From G020348385 sp964538085 (GTDB lineage Bacteria; Acidobacteriota; Aminicenantia; Aminicenantales; Aminicenantaceae), in assembly GCA_964538085.1 (NCBI GenBank), contig CAZIDF010000001.1:186001-250000 (forward strand): 64,000 bases of DNA, in the 5' to 3' direction. The translations under genes and the position numbers were made by a program. Positions 7,553-16,735 of the stretch are shown in pieces. The notes below the pieces were generated by a model. That model worked only from the letters and a program-made list of their open reading frames with translations. It was not told the DNA's origin and searched no databases. Position 1 is the first letter of the stretch. Every line of letters begins with the position of its first letter.

Positions 7553-9532
7553 ATGAACATTAAAAAATCAATGACAGCTCTTCTCAATCTGTCTTTGAGA
7601 ATGAAGTTCATACTGAGCTTTCTTGCTGTCATTTGCTTCGGTGGGGTATTGACCCTTACTCTCGGCACAAGGCTCGAACACAAGACCATAATTTCCCTCG
7701 CCCAGGCCAAGGTCAAGCACGACCTGGCCTCTGCATGGATGGTTTACAATGATAAGCTGAATCACATCCAGGATATCGTCCGGTTGAGCTCTTCCCTCGA
7801 ATATTTAAAAAACGCATTACAAAACGATGAAAAAGATTTGCTTCTCCGATATTTATCCCAGGCTAGGAATGACTTCAATCTGGATGTATTGAATTTAACC
7901 GATGCTCAGGGTAAAATTCTCGCAAGAAGCTCACGTCCAGAAATTTGGGGAGACGATCAATCTCAAGATCCGCTTGTGAGTCGTGCTCTTCTGGGAGAAA
8001 CGGTGAAAGCCACACAGATTTTTCCAAAAAAAGAATTGATGAAAGAAGGAAACCTGGTCGATAAAGCCTACCTCAAGATAATCCCAACTCCAAAGGCTGA
8101 ACCGACTCCTAAAGATTATGTGGAAGACGGCATGTTTCTCAAGGCGGCCTCCCCGCTTAAAGACCACAACGGGATTATCCTCGGTGTCATATATGGGGGG
8201 ATTCTTCTCAATCACAATTATGAAATTGTCGATAGAGTCAAAGAGATCGTTTTCAAGGATGAAAAATACAAAGGAAAGGAAATAGGCACGGCGACAATTT
8301 TCCAATATGATTTAAGAATTTCAACCAATGTCAAAAAGGAAAATGGAGAGAGAGCGATCGGCACTCGAGTCTCCAGAGAGGTCAACGAAGCCGTCCTGCA
8401 GCAAGGGCAATCGTGGATTCACAGAGCATTTGTCGTCAATGATTGGTATATTTCAGCCTATGAACCCATAAAAAATGTCGAAGGCAATATCATCGGGATT
8501 CTTTATGTTGGTATGCTGGAAAAGCCTTATATCGATCTGAGGAACAAAGTCATGGCGACATTCGCAGGGATGGCCATCCTGAGTGTCATCCTTCTTCTCG
8601 TTATCATGTTTTTCATAATTTCTTCCATCATCCAGCCTCTCCAGCAAATGGTCAATGCAACAAAAAAAATCGCCAATGGGGAATTGGACCACAAGGTCGA
8701 TGTAAATTTTCAGGATGAAGTGGGACAATTGGGGCACTCGTTCAACCTCATGACCGAAAATTTGAGAAAAGCCAATGAAAAGCTCATCCTATGGGGAAAA
8801 ACTCTCGAGAAGCGGGTCGAAGAGAGAACACAAGAACTGCAAGAAATGCAAGATTCTTTAGTCCGATCGGAAAAATTGGCCTCCTTGGGAAAAATGGCCG
8901 CCGGAGTGGCGCACGAAATCAACAATCCTCTCACATCTATTCTAATCAACACACACCTTGTTCTGGAAAAAATGGAGAAGAATTCCAGTGTTCGAGAAAA
9001 TTTAGACCTCATCGCCGATGAAACATCGAGATGCAGCGAAATCGTCAAGGGCCTTCTCGAATTTTCTCACCAGAATCCACCGGAAAAAGACGATGCCGAT
9101 GTCAACGACATCCTCAATCTCAGCATCGACATCTTAAAAAACCATGTGACTTTTCAAAACATAAAAATAAAAAAAAAGCTGGATGACAATCTGCCCCTAA
9201 TTCCAATCGATTCGAATAAAATCAAGCAGGTTTTTTTGAACTTGATGCTCAATGCATCAGAAGCCATGCCTGATGGAGGTTCACTGGTAATCATAAGCAG
9301 GCTCTCAGAAAACAAGAGATACATCGAAATCGAATTCACGGATACAGGACTAGGGATTCCTGAAGAAAACATCAACAAACTGTTCGATCCATTCTTCACT
9401 ACCAAAGCAGGCGGGACGGGTTTGGGCCTTGCGGTGAGCTATGGAATCATCGAACAACACAAAGGCAAAATTGAAGTGAAAAGCCGGCAAGGCCTAGGCT
9501 CAACGTTTATAATCCGATTGCCCATTTCATAA
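7553..9532 (+). CDS. Cache-HAMP sensor histidine kinase
   Basis: The 659-residue protein (ATG at 7553; a TTG at 7538 is also possible) has membrane segments near residues 18-38 and 334-358. They enclose a roughly 290-residue periplasmic double-Cache-like sensor (LYVGMLEKPYID at its end), followed by HAMP (about 358-410), a coiled coil, HisKA with phospho-acceptor H454 in GVAHEINNPL, and HATPase_c (DTGLGIP, GGTGLGLAVS). Cache domains bind small external ligands such as organic acids. Its partner is probably the receiver-GcvH protein 30 bp downstream. It is a clear paralog of the kinase at 23078-25063: the two sensors share long identical stretches, so both may see the same ligand. Confidence 0.93.
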   Translation: MNIKKSMTALLNLSLRMKFILSFLAVICFGGVLTLTLGTRLEHKTIISLAQAKVKHDLASAWMVYNDKLNHIQDIVRLSSSLEYLKNALQNDEKDLLLRYLSQARNDFNLDVLNLTDAQGKILARSSRPEIWGDDQSQDPLVSRALLGETVKATQIFPKKELMKEGNLVDKAYLKIIPTPKAEPTPKDYVEDGMFLKAASPLKDHNGIILGVIYGGILLNHNYEIVDRVKEIVFKDEKYKGKEIGTATIFQYDLRISTNVKKENGERAIGTRVSREVNEAVLQQGQSWIHRAFVVNDWYISAYEPIKNVEGNIIGILYVGMLEKPYIDLRNKVMATFAGMAILSVILLLVIMFFIISSIIQPLQQMVNATKKIANGELDHKVDVNFQDEVGQLGHSFNLMTENLRKANEKLILWGKTLEKRVEERTQELQEMQDSLVRSEKLASLGKMAAGVAHEINNPLTSILINTHLVLEKMEKNSSVRENLDLIADETSRCSEIVKGLLEFSHQNPPEKDDADVNDILNLSIDILKNHVTFQNIKIKKKLDDNLPLIPIDSNKIKQVFLNLMLNASEAMPDGGSLVIISRLSENKRYIEIEFTDTGLGIPEENINKLFDPFFTTKAGGTGLGLAVSYGIIEQHKGKIEVKSRQGLGSTFIIRLPIS

Positions 9533-9562
9533 AAATACGACTCTTTAAATCAGGAGGCATCG

Positions 9563-10330
9563 ATGGGAGCAAAAGAAAAAAGAAAGATCTTGGTCGTGGA
9601 TGATGAAATAAATGTCTGCAAAAGCATCAAGCAGGCAATCGAATCCGAGGACTATGATGTGGATATGGCCCTGAGCGGTGAAGAGGCACTCAAAAAAGAC
9701 AAGGAAAATCTTTATGATCTGATCATCACAGATCTTATGATGCCAGGAATAAGCGGCATGGATCTTTTGACCTCGCTAAAAACAACCAGACCCGAGTTAA
9801 AGGTTATTATGGTAACGGGTTATCCCACCATCAAAACAGCTGTCCAATCCGTCAAAATCGGGGCATTCGATTATCTCCCCAAACCCTTCACGCCCAAGGA
9901 CTTGAGGGGAGTGGTCGCCCGCGCCTTTAAATTCACGGGAAGCGATAAGGAAGCACCCTTCTTTCCAGAAATGCCGGATGGTCTTTTTGCCATGAAGGGA
10001 CACACATGGACACGGAAAGAGGGAAAAAATTTGGCAACTATCGGCGTCCTTCCTGAATTCCTCCAATCCATTGTATCGATCGTTCATCTCGACTTGCAGA
10101 AAAAAAACAACAGAATTTTTCAGGGTGAAGTCTGCGCAAGGATAACGGATGCCGAGGGAAACATCCATCGTATCTGGTCTCCGGTCACCGGAAAGATCAC
10201 ACAGTTAAACACAGCCATCCAAAAGAATTTGACTATGTTTAAAGCCGACCCCTATGGAAAAGGATGGCTTCTTCGGATCGAAACACGAGACATCGAGAAA
10301 GATCTCGAAAGTTTATCCTCCTCGACATGA
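9563..10330 (+). CDS. Response regulator: receiver domain fused to a GcvH-like domain without lipoyl lysine
   Basis: Residues 8-125 form a CheY-like receiver with D57 as phospho-acceptor (YDLIITDLMMPG) and the lysine in YLPKPF. Residues 143-245 align closely with glycine-cleavage H protein: GHTWTRKEG matches EHEWLRKE, SPVTGKITQLNTAIQKN matches APVSGEIVAVNDALSDS, and ADPYGKGWLLRIE matches SEPYAGGWIFKIK. In ungapped alignment the position of the lipoylated lysine is Gly199 (AEGNIHRIWSP), so it cannot carry lipoate. No DNA-binding domain is present. Output is probably by protein-protein contact, perhaps with the large HEAT/WD40 protein encoded 21 bp downstream. GGAGG precedes the ATG. Confidence 0.9.
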   Translation: MGAKEKRKILVVDDEINVCKSIKQAIESEDYDVDMALSGEEALKKDKENLYDLIITDLMMPGISGMDLLTSLKTTRPELKVIMVTGYPTIKTAVQSVKIGAFDYLPKPFTPKDLRGVVARAFKFTGSDKEAPFFPEMPDGLFAMKGHTWTRKEGKNLATIGVLPEFLQSIVSIVHLDLQKKNNRIFQGEVCARITDAEGNIHRIWSPVTGKITQLNTAIQKNLTMFKADPYGKGWLLRIETRDIEKDLESLSSST

Positions 10331-10351
10331 TCCCATAGAGATACAACTTCT

Positions 10352-13300
10352 ATGAAAAAAAAACTCGATAGCTTCCCATCCATCGGAGATCTTATCCAAT
10401 CAGGAAAAACGTTTATTGAAGAATTCGATCCGTCGGCACAAAGTTATCTCGATGGGACAGGAGAGTGGAAACAAAATCCAGCATCAATGAGAGACTGCAT
10501 TTCGAATGAGATTCTTTTTTTTCTCTGGAAATTAAAAGAGGAGAAAAGGAATTTGTTCATCCAGCATGTTTTTTCGCCGTTCATCAGAAACAATAACTGG
10601 AAAATAACGAAAAAAAATTTTCTCAGTCTTCAAAAAGAATATGAGATCACTCCAAGTTTTCCCGCAGAAGACGAGATGGACAGAAAATTTGTTTTTTTGA
10701 TCATTCTCGAAATCCTTGGGTGGATCGTCGCTTATGAAGCCTTCCGGCTGAACAGCTTGTTCCTTGTTCCCCGCTGGGACACCTGGGCTAACGAGCAGCA
10801 GCAGGAATCCAAAAAGCGTTGCCAAGCGATGACAGATATGATCGAGAAGCTCTCTAAAAAGGAAGAAAAAACTCCATCTCTCCCTCAGATTGTGAACCAT
10901 CTGCACAAGACATCTCCTGAATTTCTCGATGCCTTGTCTGCGATAATCGCTGAAGAGCACAGATTAACTCAAAAAATCAACTCCCTGCTCAAGAAAGCCG
11001 AAAACAAGGAAAAAAGAGAAGAAATTCTTCCATTGGTCACAGAAACAATCTTGCCCCCAATGGGCATAGTCACCGAAACTTCCCCTGCCCTCCTTCGGCC
11101 CTGTCTCCGTCTTCTTCTGGATGAAAAAATCGAAATTGATAGTGGTATCCCATACCACGCATCTGTCATTTTGAGCATCCTTCAAGATCCCCGATCGATT
11201 GAGACATTGCTGAGGGCGATCGATCACTTTCCTCTAAACTATTCTAAGCTGAGAGAAAACATTATTTACACGCTCGGTAATCTAAAAGAAAAAAAAGCCG
11301 TGGAATCCCTGATCAAAGTTTTGGACATGCCCAAGGAAGGAGAGTTCTTGGAAACTCAAAAAGATATAAGTTTTTTTCTGGTCTCCGAGCAAAAAGAAGA
11401 AGCCATTGTGGCCCTCGGAAAAATCGGCTTAGAATCCCTCCCAGCTCTGCCCAAGTTGATAAAATATGAGGAACATCCCTCACCGGAATTACAAACGCAT
11501 CTTGCCTGGACACTGGGAGAAATAGGAAAATCCCAAAAGGACAAATTCGGAGGTGTGAGTGCAGACATTATCATTACTTTGCTGAAACTTCTGCAGATTA
11601 AAAATAAAAAGGTTTTTGAAGAAAGCGTAAATGCGCTAAAAAAAATCGACATGCCCGAATTCATTCATTCTCTCTATCTGTATAACGTCGGAGCTGTGAA
11701 TATCCTCGGATTAAAACCAGCACAGAAAGGCCTGTACGAGCTCTCTGAGACCGTTCATTTTTTGATCCGAACAAGAGGTCAAGCTATCATCGCAGTGAAC
11801 GGGGATTCAGGCACCGGAAAAACATACTTCTGTCAATCCCTGATGAATGGATTCGGAGATATCCGTCGACATGAAATTTTGTATTTGATGAGAGACAGAA
11901 AAAAGGACCAGAAAATACTCAATCGAATGTTGGGAATAAAATGGCTGAAAAATCATATCGATCCTATCTATTATCATGATTATCCGCTCGCAGAGGAGGA
12001 AGACAATCCTGAAGAATTCTTTTTCCGGTTCCTTGAGGAAAACGAGGATAAAAAATTGATCATCCTAGATGGCTGCCGCGACAAATACTATTTTCAAAGG
12101 ATCATTGATCTGTTTTACTTCCGCGACAAACTCGACGTGGAAGTGAACTTCCGCGCAACTATTTCTACGAGAAGATTCAATCTAGAAGAAAGAGAAATCG
12201 CTCTTGAAAGCGTGAAGACCCATCTTTCCTTCCTCGAAGAACCTGCGCTGGAGGATACCTATATTTACAGGGAAGGCAAAGCGATATTGTACGATTTGGA
12301 TAACTCCATTGATTGTCGACTCGGAAGAGAAGAAATCCAGGAATTATTCTCCCAGGTAAGGATCGAATCCTGGGGAGAACTGATTTGGGTCGGAGATTTC
12401 AAAAAAGAGACACATCTCCTCAATGCCAGCACAGGAAAGCTCAATATCCAGGAAGAACCACTCACTCTGAAAACATACGGGATGGATGAGGTCCAGCATG
12501 AATCACTTTCCCATGAGGAAAGAAAATTCCGAATGGAATTGAACCAGGACATATCCATCGATCCCTATCTAATAGGAACCATCGATACCGACGACCTAAA
12601 ACCCGAACAGCTCCGGTTTTATGCCCAGGATCAGATCGCCGGATGGGGAGAAGAGGGGACCATATTTATTCTCACCTTCCTCGACAACCGGATATTTTCC
12701 GCGGTCGTCGAAAAATGCCAGGGCTTGTCTCTTCTGGGCCGCACGATTTTCTCGATCACAAGCGAGGGAGAATGTGTGGTGGTCAATTTTGAAGAAAACA
12801 AAAAGATCCGACTTCCAAAAACAGATTCCCCCGCACTCGTCTCTGCAGCACTCTCGACAGACCGAGTGATAACAGGGCATCAGGATGGCTCCATCATCAT
12901 CTGGGATTTTGCTGAGAATACGATCCATATCTTGAAAGGTCACGACCGACCGGTTCTCGCCCTAGCTGCCGATTATTACGGTCGGATATACTCGGCAAGC
13001 TCGGCCCCATCGCTCAAACGATGGGATTTTGAAAAGGGACAGGTCAGCCTTATCTCGGGATTCTCCGGAAATATTTCCCGGATCGAACTCTATCCTCATA
13101 AAAAAATTCTTGCAGTAGCAGAAGACAATGGGAACAGAAATAAAAAGGAAGAACATGAAAAAAACGTGATTCTCATGGATTTAGAAGGATATAAATTCCA
13201 AGTCCTGCCTTCCCCTCTGAAAAAAAAGCTGACCAGTGTCAACGTCCATTTTGATGGAAGAATTTTCGCTACCTATGCCCGCTCCGGCGATAAAGACGGA

Positions 13301-13516
13301 AAGACTCTTGTCCTCCTTTCTCCTGATAAAAAATTATGGGGATTCAAAATTTTGGATAGTCATGAACGGGACACCAAGAACTGCCTCATCATGGGACCGA
13401 GGCTGATCACCTGCGGCACTGAATCAAGCGGAAACCACTCTATCCGGCTCTGGGGCACCGATGTCTATGTGAGGACCGAGCTTAACAAACTGATCGCATT
13501 ATCCGAAAGGCCTTAA
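10352..13516 (+). CDS. 1054-residue HEAT repeat / P-loop NTPase / WD40-like protein
   Basis: No family for the whole protein is recognised. Residues 1-180 are unassigned. About 180-450 contain HEAT-type helical repeats (for example ENIIYTLGNLKEKKAVESLI and AIVALGKIGLESLPALPKLI). A P-loop follows, with Walker A GDSGTGKT at 484-491 and a Walker B-like strand KLIILDGCRD near 570. From about 750 to the end there are WD40-like blades (DGSIIIWDF, HILKGHDRPVLALAAD, SLKRWDF). It lacks signal peptide and membrane segments, so it should be cytoplasmic. The arrangement suggests a STAND/NACHT-like switch in which repeats sense and scaffold while the NTPase gates. It is the last gene of the kinase-receiver operon, implying a role downstream of that phosphorelay. 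Confidence 0.85.
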   Translation: MKKKLDSFPSIGDLIQSGKTFIEEFDPSAQSYLDGTGEWKQNPASMRDCISNEILFFLWKLKEEKRNLFIQHVFSPFIRNNNWKITKKNFLSLQKEYEITPSFPAEDEMDRKFVFLIILEILGWIVAYEAFRLNSLFLVPRWDTWANEQQQESKKRCQAMTDMIEKLSKKEEKTPSLPQIVNHLHKTSPEFLDALSAIIAEEHRLTQKINSLLKKAENKEKREEILPLVTETILPPMGIVTETSPALLRPCLRLLLDEKIEIDSGIPYHASVILSILQDPRSIETLLRAIDHFPLNYSKLRENIIYTLGNLKEKKAVESLIKVLDMPKEGEFLETQKDISFFLVSEQKEEAIVALGKIGLESLPALPKLIKYEEHPSPELQTHLAWTLGEIGKSQKDKFGGVSADIIITLLKLLQIKNKKVFEESVNALKKIDMPEFIHSLYLYNVGAVNILGLKPAQKGLYELSETVHFLIRTRGQAIIAVNGDSGTGKTYFCQSLMNGFGDIRRHEILYLMRDRKKDQKILNRMLGIKWLKNHIDPIYYHDYPLAEEEDNPEEFFFRFLEENEDKKLIILDGCRDKYYFQRIIDLFYFRDKLDVEVNFRATISTRRFNLEEREIALESVKTHLSFLEEPALEDTYIYREGKAILYDLDNSIDCRLGREEIQELFSQVRIESWGELIWVGDFKKETHLLNASTGKLNIQEEPLTLKTYGMDEVQHESLSHEERKFRMELNQDISIDPYLIGTIDTDDLKPEQLRFYAQDQIAGWGEEGTIFILTFLDNRIFSAVVEKCQGLSLLGRTIFSITSEGECVVVNFEENKKIRLPKTDSPALVSAALSTDRVITGHQDGSIIIWDFAENTIHILKGHDRPVLALAADYYGRIYSASSAPSLKRWDFEKGQVSLISGFSGNISRIELYPHKKILAVAEDNGNRNKKEEHEKNVILMDLEGYKFQVLPSPLKKKLTSVNVHFDGRIFATYARSGDKDGKTLVLLSPDKKLWGFKILDSHERDTKNCLIMGPRLITCGTESSGNHSIRLWGTDVYVRTELNKLIALSERP

Positions 13517-13584
13517 GCCTCCCCTCTGCCAAATTTTTCTTTGAATCCAGACCAAGCCGATTGCACAAGCATTTTATTCATATC

Positions 13585-14763
13585 CTAAATTGAAACAATC
13601 CTCAGATGGCCATCCGATTGGGCGGATCTCAGAGTCGCCATCTCCCGGAATTCCTTTCCCTTTACAGTGCTCAGATACACCCACTGGGTTGCCCGCGAGA
13701 TTCCCACAAAAAGCATCTGTTTTTGTTGGCTTGAAGGAATGGCAGAAAATGAATCTTCTGTCAACCTGGGCAGAAGAACACTGTCGAACATAAGACCTTT
13801 GGACATAGAATAGGTTGTAATCTTAGGAAGAGAATTGCAGAAATCATAGGGCATATGAATCACATTCTGGGCATCCATGGTGATGGCTTTTTCTGATTCG
13901 ATCCCCTTATCCAGCAGGCTTTTGGCCAGACCATGCACCAAGCTGTTGGTGGGCACCAGGATTCCCACTCTGTTTTTCTGGGCCAGCTTCAATCTGACGA
14001 TCTGAGACAGGTGAAGCATTTCTTTTTCCTCTGAGCGGGCCACATAGCATAAAGGGTCTTCTGACGGGCCTTGAGCCATTCGGGCCTGGGATAGATAGGC
14101 ATACCGGAAATCATCATCGGTTATAAAGCGAGCCGCAAGATGAGCCACACTCGGCGAGCTTCGGAAATCACCTTCAAGACTCGAATTCCCTTTATTTATT
14201 TTTAATGTCTCCAAGATAAAAGATTCTGGAGTTCCCTCTTGATTCAATCTTTGTCGGGAATAGTAAAAGACCGTCAAATATCGAGCCGCCAGCGAGAGAA
14301 TCTCGAAGGCTTCGGGCGTCAAATCCTGGCCATCGTCAACCAAAGCGTACTCCAGGCTCTTCTGCAAATTCTCATATTTTTTGAGCGTGTCCAAGACAGC
14401 AAAGCGTGTTTTCCTGTAGTCGATCCTCCCGTCGATATAAATTCTGGGCAAGTCCTGTGAAATATTTTTTACATAGAAGGAACGGCACCACTGATCGAAG
14501 GTTGTCACCATCTCCCGGGAATAGCCTAGGCTCTCGATCTCAGAGCCGATAAACTCCTCCATGACATCGGTCAAGACAAAAAGGCGAATGTTTTGAGGTG
14601 ATACACCATCGGACTGGAGAAAAAAAGCAGCCCGGTGGACCAGCGCCTGAGTTTTCCCTGATCCCGGAGGCCCGGAAACAAGGCGGCTTTCGTGGGGAGG
14701 CATTTGGACTATTTTTTTTTGCTCAGGCGATAACTCTGAAAAGCTCCGCAACCAGTTTTTCAT
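13585..14763 (-). CDS. Compact superfamily I (UvrD/Rep-like) helicase-type ATPase
   Basis: The 392-residue protein keeps the SF1 core: Q-motif region ELSPEQKKIVQ, Walker A GPPGSGKT (31-38), a Walker B variant LVDDGQD (141-147, in place of DEAQD), a motif IV-like FRSSPSVAHLAARF, a motif V-like TTYSMSKGLMFDSVLLP and motif VI LFVGISRA. UvrD and Rep are about 700 residues, so the 1B/2B insertions are largely missing. Asp and Gln of the Walker B box are kept but Glu is replaced by Asp. It is the last gene of a receiver/kinase operon, 19 bp after the hybrid kinase, which is unusual for a DNA-repair helicase. It may be a regulatory ATPase. Confidence 0.85.
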   Translation of the reverse strand: MKNWLRSFSELSPEQKKIVQMPPHESRLVSGPPGSGKTQALVHRAAFFLQSDGVSPQNIRLFVLTDVMEEFIGSEIESLGYSREMVTTFDQWCRSFYVKNISQDLPRIYIDGRIDYRKTRFAVLDTLKKYENLQKSLEYALVDDGQDLTPEAFEILSLAARYLTVFYYSRQRLNQEGTPESFILETLKINKGNSSLEGDFRSSPSVAHLAARFITDDDFRYAYLSQARMAQGPSEDPLCYVARSEEKEMLHLSQIVRLKLAQKNRVGILVPTNSLVHGLAKSLLDKGIESEKAITMDAQNVIHMPYDFCNSLPKITTYSMSKGLMFDSVLLPRLTEDSFSAIPSSQQKQMLFVGISRATQWVYLSTVKGKEFREMATLRSAQSDGHLRIVSI

Positions 14764-14782
14764 ATCAGATGTTTTGAGATTC

Positions 14783-15889
14783 CTATCTCATCTTTGGGAG
14801 AAAAACCGTGAAGGTGCTTCCCTTTCCTACTTCACTCGTGACCTGGATCGTTCCATTGTGAGCTTCAACAATTTTTTTAGCAATGGATAGGCCCAATCCA
14901 GTGCCCTTGGATTTTTTCCCATCAACGCTCTTTACCCGGAAAAACTGGTCAAAAATGAGCGGCAAATGCTCTTCAAGGATACCTATTCCTGTGTCTTCGA
15001 CATTAACCGCTATCGAAGTCTCTTTTTCCTCCAAGAACACCTTTATTCTACCACCCGGTTTGTTGTATTTGATTGCATTGGAAATGAGGTTGGAAAAAAC
15101 TTGTGTGAGTGTCTCGTCATCCCCTTCCGCTGAATCATCCCCAGAGTAAGGGACTAGCTCTATACTGAGGTTCTCCGCTTGGGCACTGGGCAACATGAAT
15201 TCCACAATATTCTCCAAGATCTTTTTCAGTGATAAAGGTTTGAACCGGTCGACGATTTGCCCCCGGTTCATCCGGGCTAAATCCAGCCAATCATTGATCA
15301 ATTCCATAAGCTTTTCCAACCGATCCCTCGCCTTGGAAAGCATCTCTTTTTGTTTAGGCCCAACCTCTCCCGCCATCCCGCCCAGGATCACCTCAAAATA
15401 CTGCGCGATGGTTCCCAGTGGACTTCTGAGTTGGTGGGAAACCATCGTAATGAAATTTTCTTCCATGAGTTTTTTTTCTCTGCGAAGGGAGTCTGTTTCT
15501 AAAATGAGCCGCCTTCTCTCCAGACCTCTCTTTATGATAATGCGCAGTTGATCCGGAGAAAAAGGCTTCGGAAGAAAATCATAGGCGCCCTTTTTCATCG
15601 CCTCAACAGCAGATTCGACTGTGGCATAACCCGTGATAACGATAGAAATGATATTCGGATCAAACTCCTTAATTCTATCTAGGACTTCAAAACCGCTTTG
15701 TCCCGGCATTTTCAGATCGATGAGGACAAGATCCGGCTGCAACTCCTGAATTTTTGCAAATCCGGCAAGGCCATCTCCAGCAGTTTCTGCCCGGTAGCCT
15801 TCTTTTACGATAATTTGGCTACAAGAATCCCGCAAAGACTCTTCATCATCGATGACAAGAATGGTGTTTTTTTTATCTAGCGCAGTCAT
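14783..15889 (-). CDS. Receiver-histidine kinase hybrid (REC-HisKA-HATPase)
   Basis: This 368-residue soluble protein has an N-terminal receiver (about 9-125; ILVIDDEES, LVLIDLKMPG, FLPKPFSP), a HisKA domain with phospho-histidine in TMVSHQLRSPLG, and a HATPase domain (SNAIKYNKPGG, VEDTGIGI, SKGTGLGLSIAKK). Lacking a sensor, it is controlled through its own receiver. It follows the two stand-alone receivers by 37 bp and shares their sigma-54 promoter, so a phosphorelay among these proteins is likely. The receiver is close in sequence to that of the sigma-54 activator at 21730. Confidence 0.92.
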   Translation of the reverse strand: MTALDKKNTILVIDDEESLRDSCSQIIVKEGYRAETAGDGLAGFAKIQELQPDLVLIDLKMPGQSGFEVLDRIKEFDPNIISIVITGYATVESAVEAMKKGAYDFLPKPFSPDQLRIIIKRGLERRRLILETDSLRREKKLMEENFITMVSHQLRSPLGTIAQYFEVILGGMAGEVGPKQKEMLSKARDRLEKLMELINDWLDLARMNRGQIVDRFKPLSLKKILENIVEFMLPSAQAENLSIELVPYSGDDSAEGDDETLTQVFSNLISNAIKYNKPGGRIKVFLEEKETSIAVNVEDTGIGILEEHLPLIFDQFFRVKSVDGKKSKGTGLGLSIAKKIVEAHNGTIQVTSEVGKGSTFTVFLPKMR

Positions 15890-15926
15890 GGAGGATACAC
15901 CGATACAGCATCCACCCTTCCTCGCT

Positions 15927-16328
15927 TCATTTTTTCAGTAGTTTTTCAACACGGGCAATCAGATCTTCAGGTTTTACTGGCTTGTCGATATAATCGTCGG
16001 GTCCAATGAGACCTTGCTCCTCACCTTGGAATTGGAACCTGGCGCCGGTCATTTCTTTCACGGCTGAGATAAAAATAACCGGTGTGTCCTTAACATCTTT
16101 AAATTCTTTGGCTGTCTTGATATCGTTGCACAGGGAGAATCCGTCAAACAGACTGTCCATCATGATATCGAGCAGAATAAGATCTGGTTTCTCGGCGAGA
16201 ATTTTCTCTTTTCCTTGGGCAGGATTGGCAGCACTGATTACTCCATATTGAGCAGATTGCAGAATTGGCGTAATTGCATCCACAAAATCAGGATCATCAT
16301 CAATAACCAATATTTTTGCTTTTTCCAT
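15927..16328 (-). CDS. Single-domain response regulator
   Basis: The 133-residue CheY-like receiver has the acidic pocket VIDDDPD, phospho-acceptor aspartate in LILLDIMMDS, Ser/Thr in VIFISAV and the lysine in YIDKPVKPEDL. An insertion (ATGARFQFQGEEQG region before the final strand) makes it slightly longer than CheY. It has no output domain, so it acts as a phosphorelay shuttle or binds a partner directly. It lies 12 bp after the receiver at 16341 and before the receiver-kinase hybrid. Confidence 0.9.
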   Translation of the reverse strand: MEKAKILVIDDDPDFVDAITPILQSAQYGVISAANPAQGKEKILAEKPDLILLDIMMDSLFDGFSLCNDIKTAKEFKDVKDTPVIFISAVKEMTGARFQFQGEEQGLIGPDDYIDKPVKPEDLIARVEKLLKK

Positions 16329-16340
16329 TTTGTTTCTCCT

Positions 16341-16712
16341 TTATTTGATTAAGGCATTGTTGATTGCCATTTTCAATTCATCTTTTCCAAAAGACTTGAT
16401 GAAGTAATAAAATACCTCTTGCTCCCGTACTTTTGCCTCGAGTCTTCTGGTGTTTTTTTTTGTCGTCATAATGACTTTTATGCTTGGATCGATTCCTTTC
16501 AAAATGGATATGGCTTCATAGCCTTTCATTTCAGGAAGGTCCACATCCATCACCAGACAATGGAAATATCCTTTTGATAACATTTTTATGGCATCAGGAA
16601 TTCCTCTCCCGTTTTCCACATGATAATTCTCGCCTCTGAGAAAAGAGGTCATATTTTGCCTCTCTTTTCTATCCCGATCGATGATCAGGATTCTTTTTTT
16701 CTCATCTGCCAT
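16341..16712 (-). CDS. Single-domain response regulator, first gene of a sigma-54 operon
   Basis: The ATG at 16712 (ADEKKRILIIDRDRKERQN) is chosen because AGGA lies 9 nt upstream and because any upstream start would run into a near-perfect sigma-54 promoter at 16736-16752. The 123-residue receiver has phospho-acceptor Asp in CLVMDVDLPEMKG. The usual second acidic residue of the pocket is partly replaced (IDRDRK). The switch lysine position reads FIKSFGKDEL rather than KPF. It may thus signal atypically. It leads the operon of two receivers, the hybrid kinase and the compact SF1 ATPase. Confidence 0.88.
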   Translation of the reverse strand: MADEKKRILIIDRDRKERQNMTSFLRGENYHVENGRGIPDAIKMLSKGYFHCLVMDVDLPEMKGYEAISILKGIDPSIKVIMTTKKNTRRLEAKVREQEVFYYFIKSFGKDELKMAINNALIK

Positions 16713-16735
16713 TTGCTGCATCCTGACAAATAATT

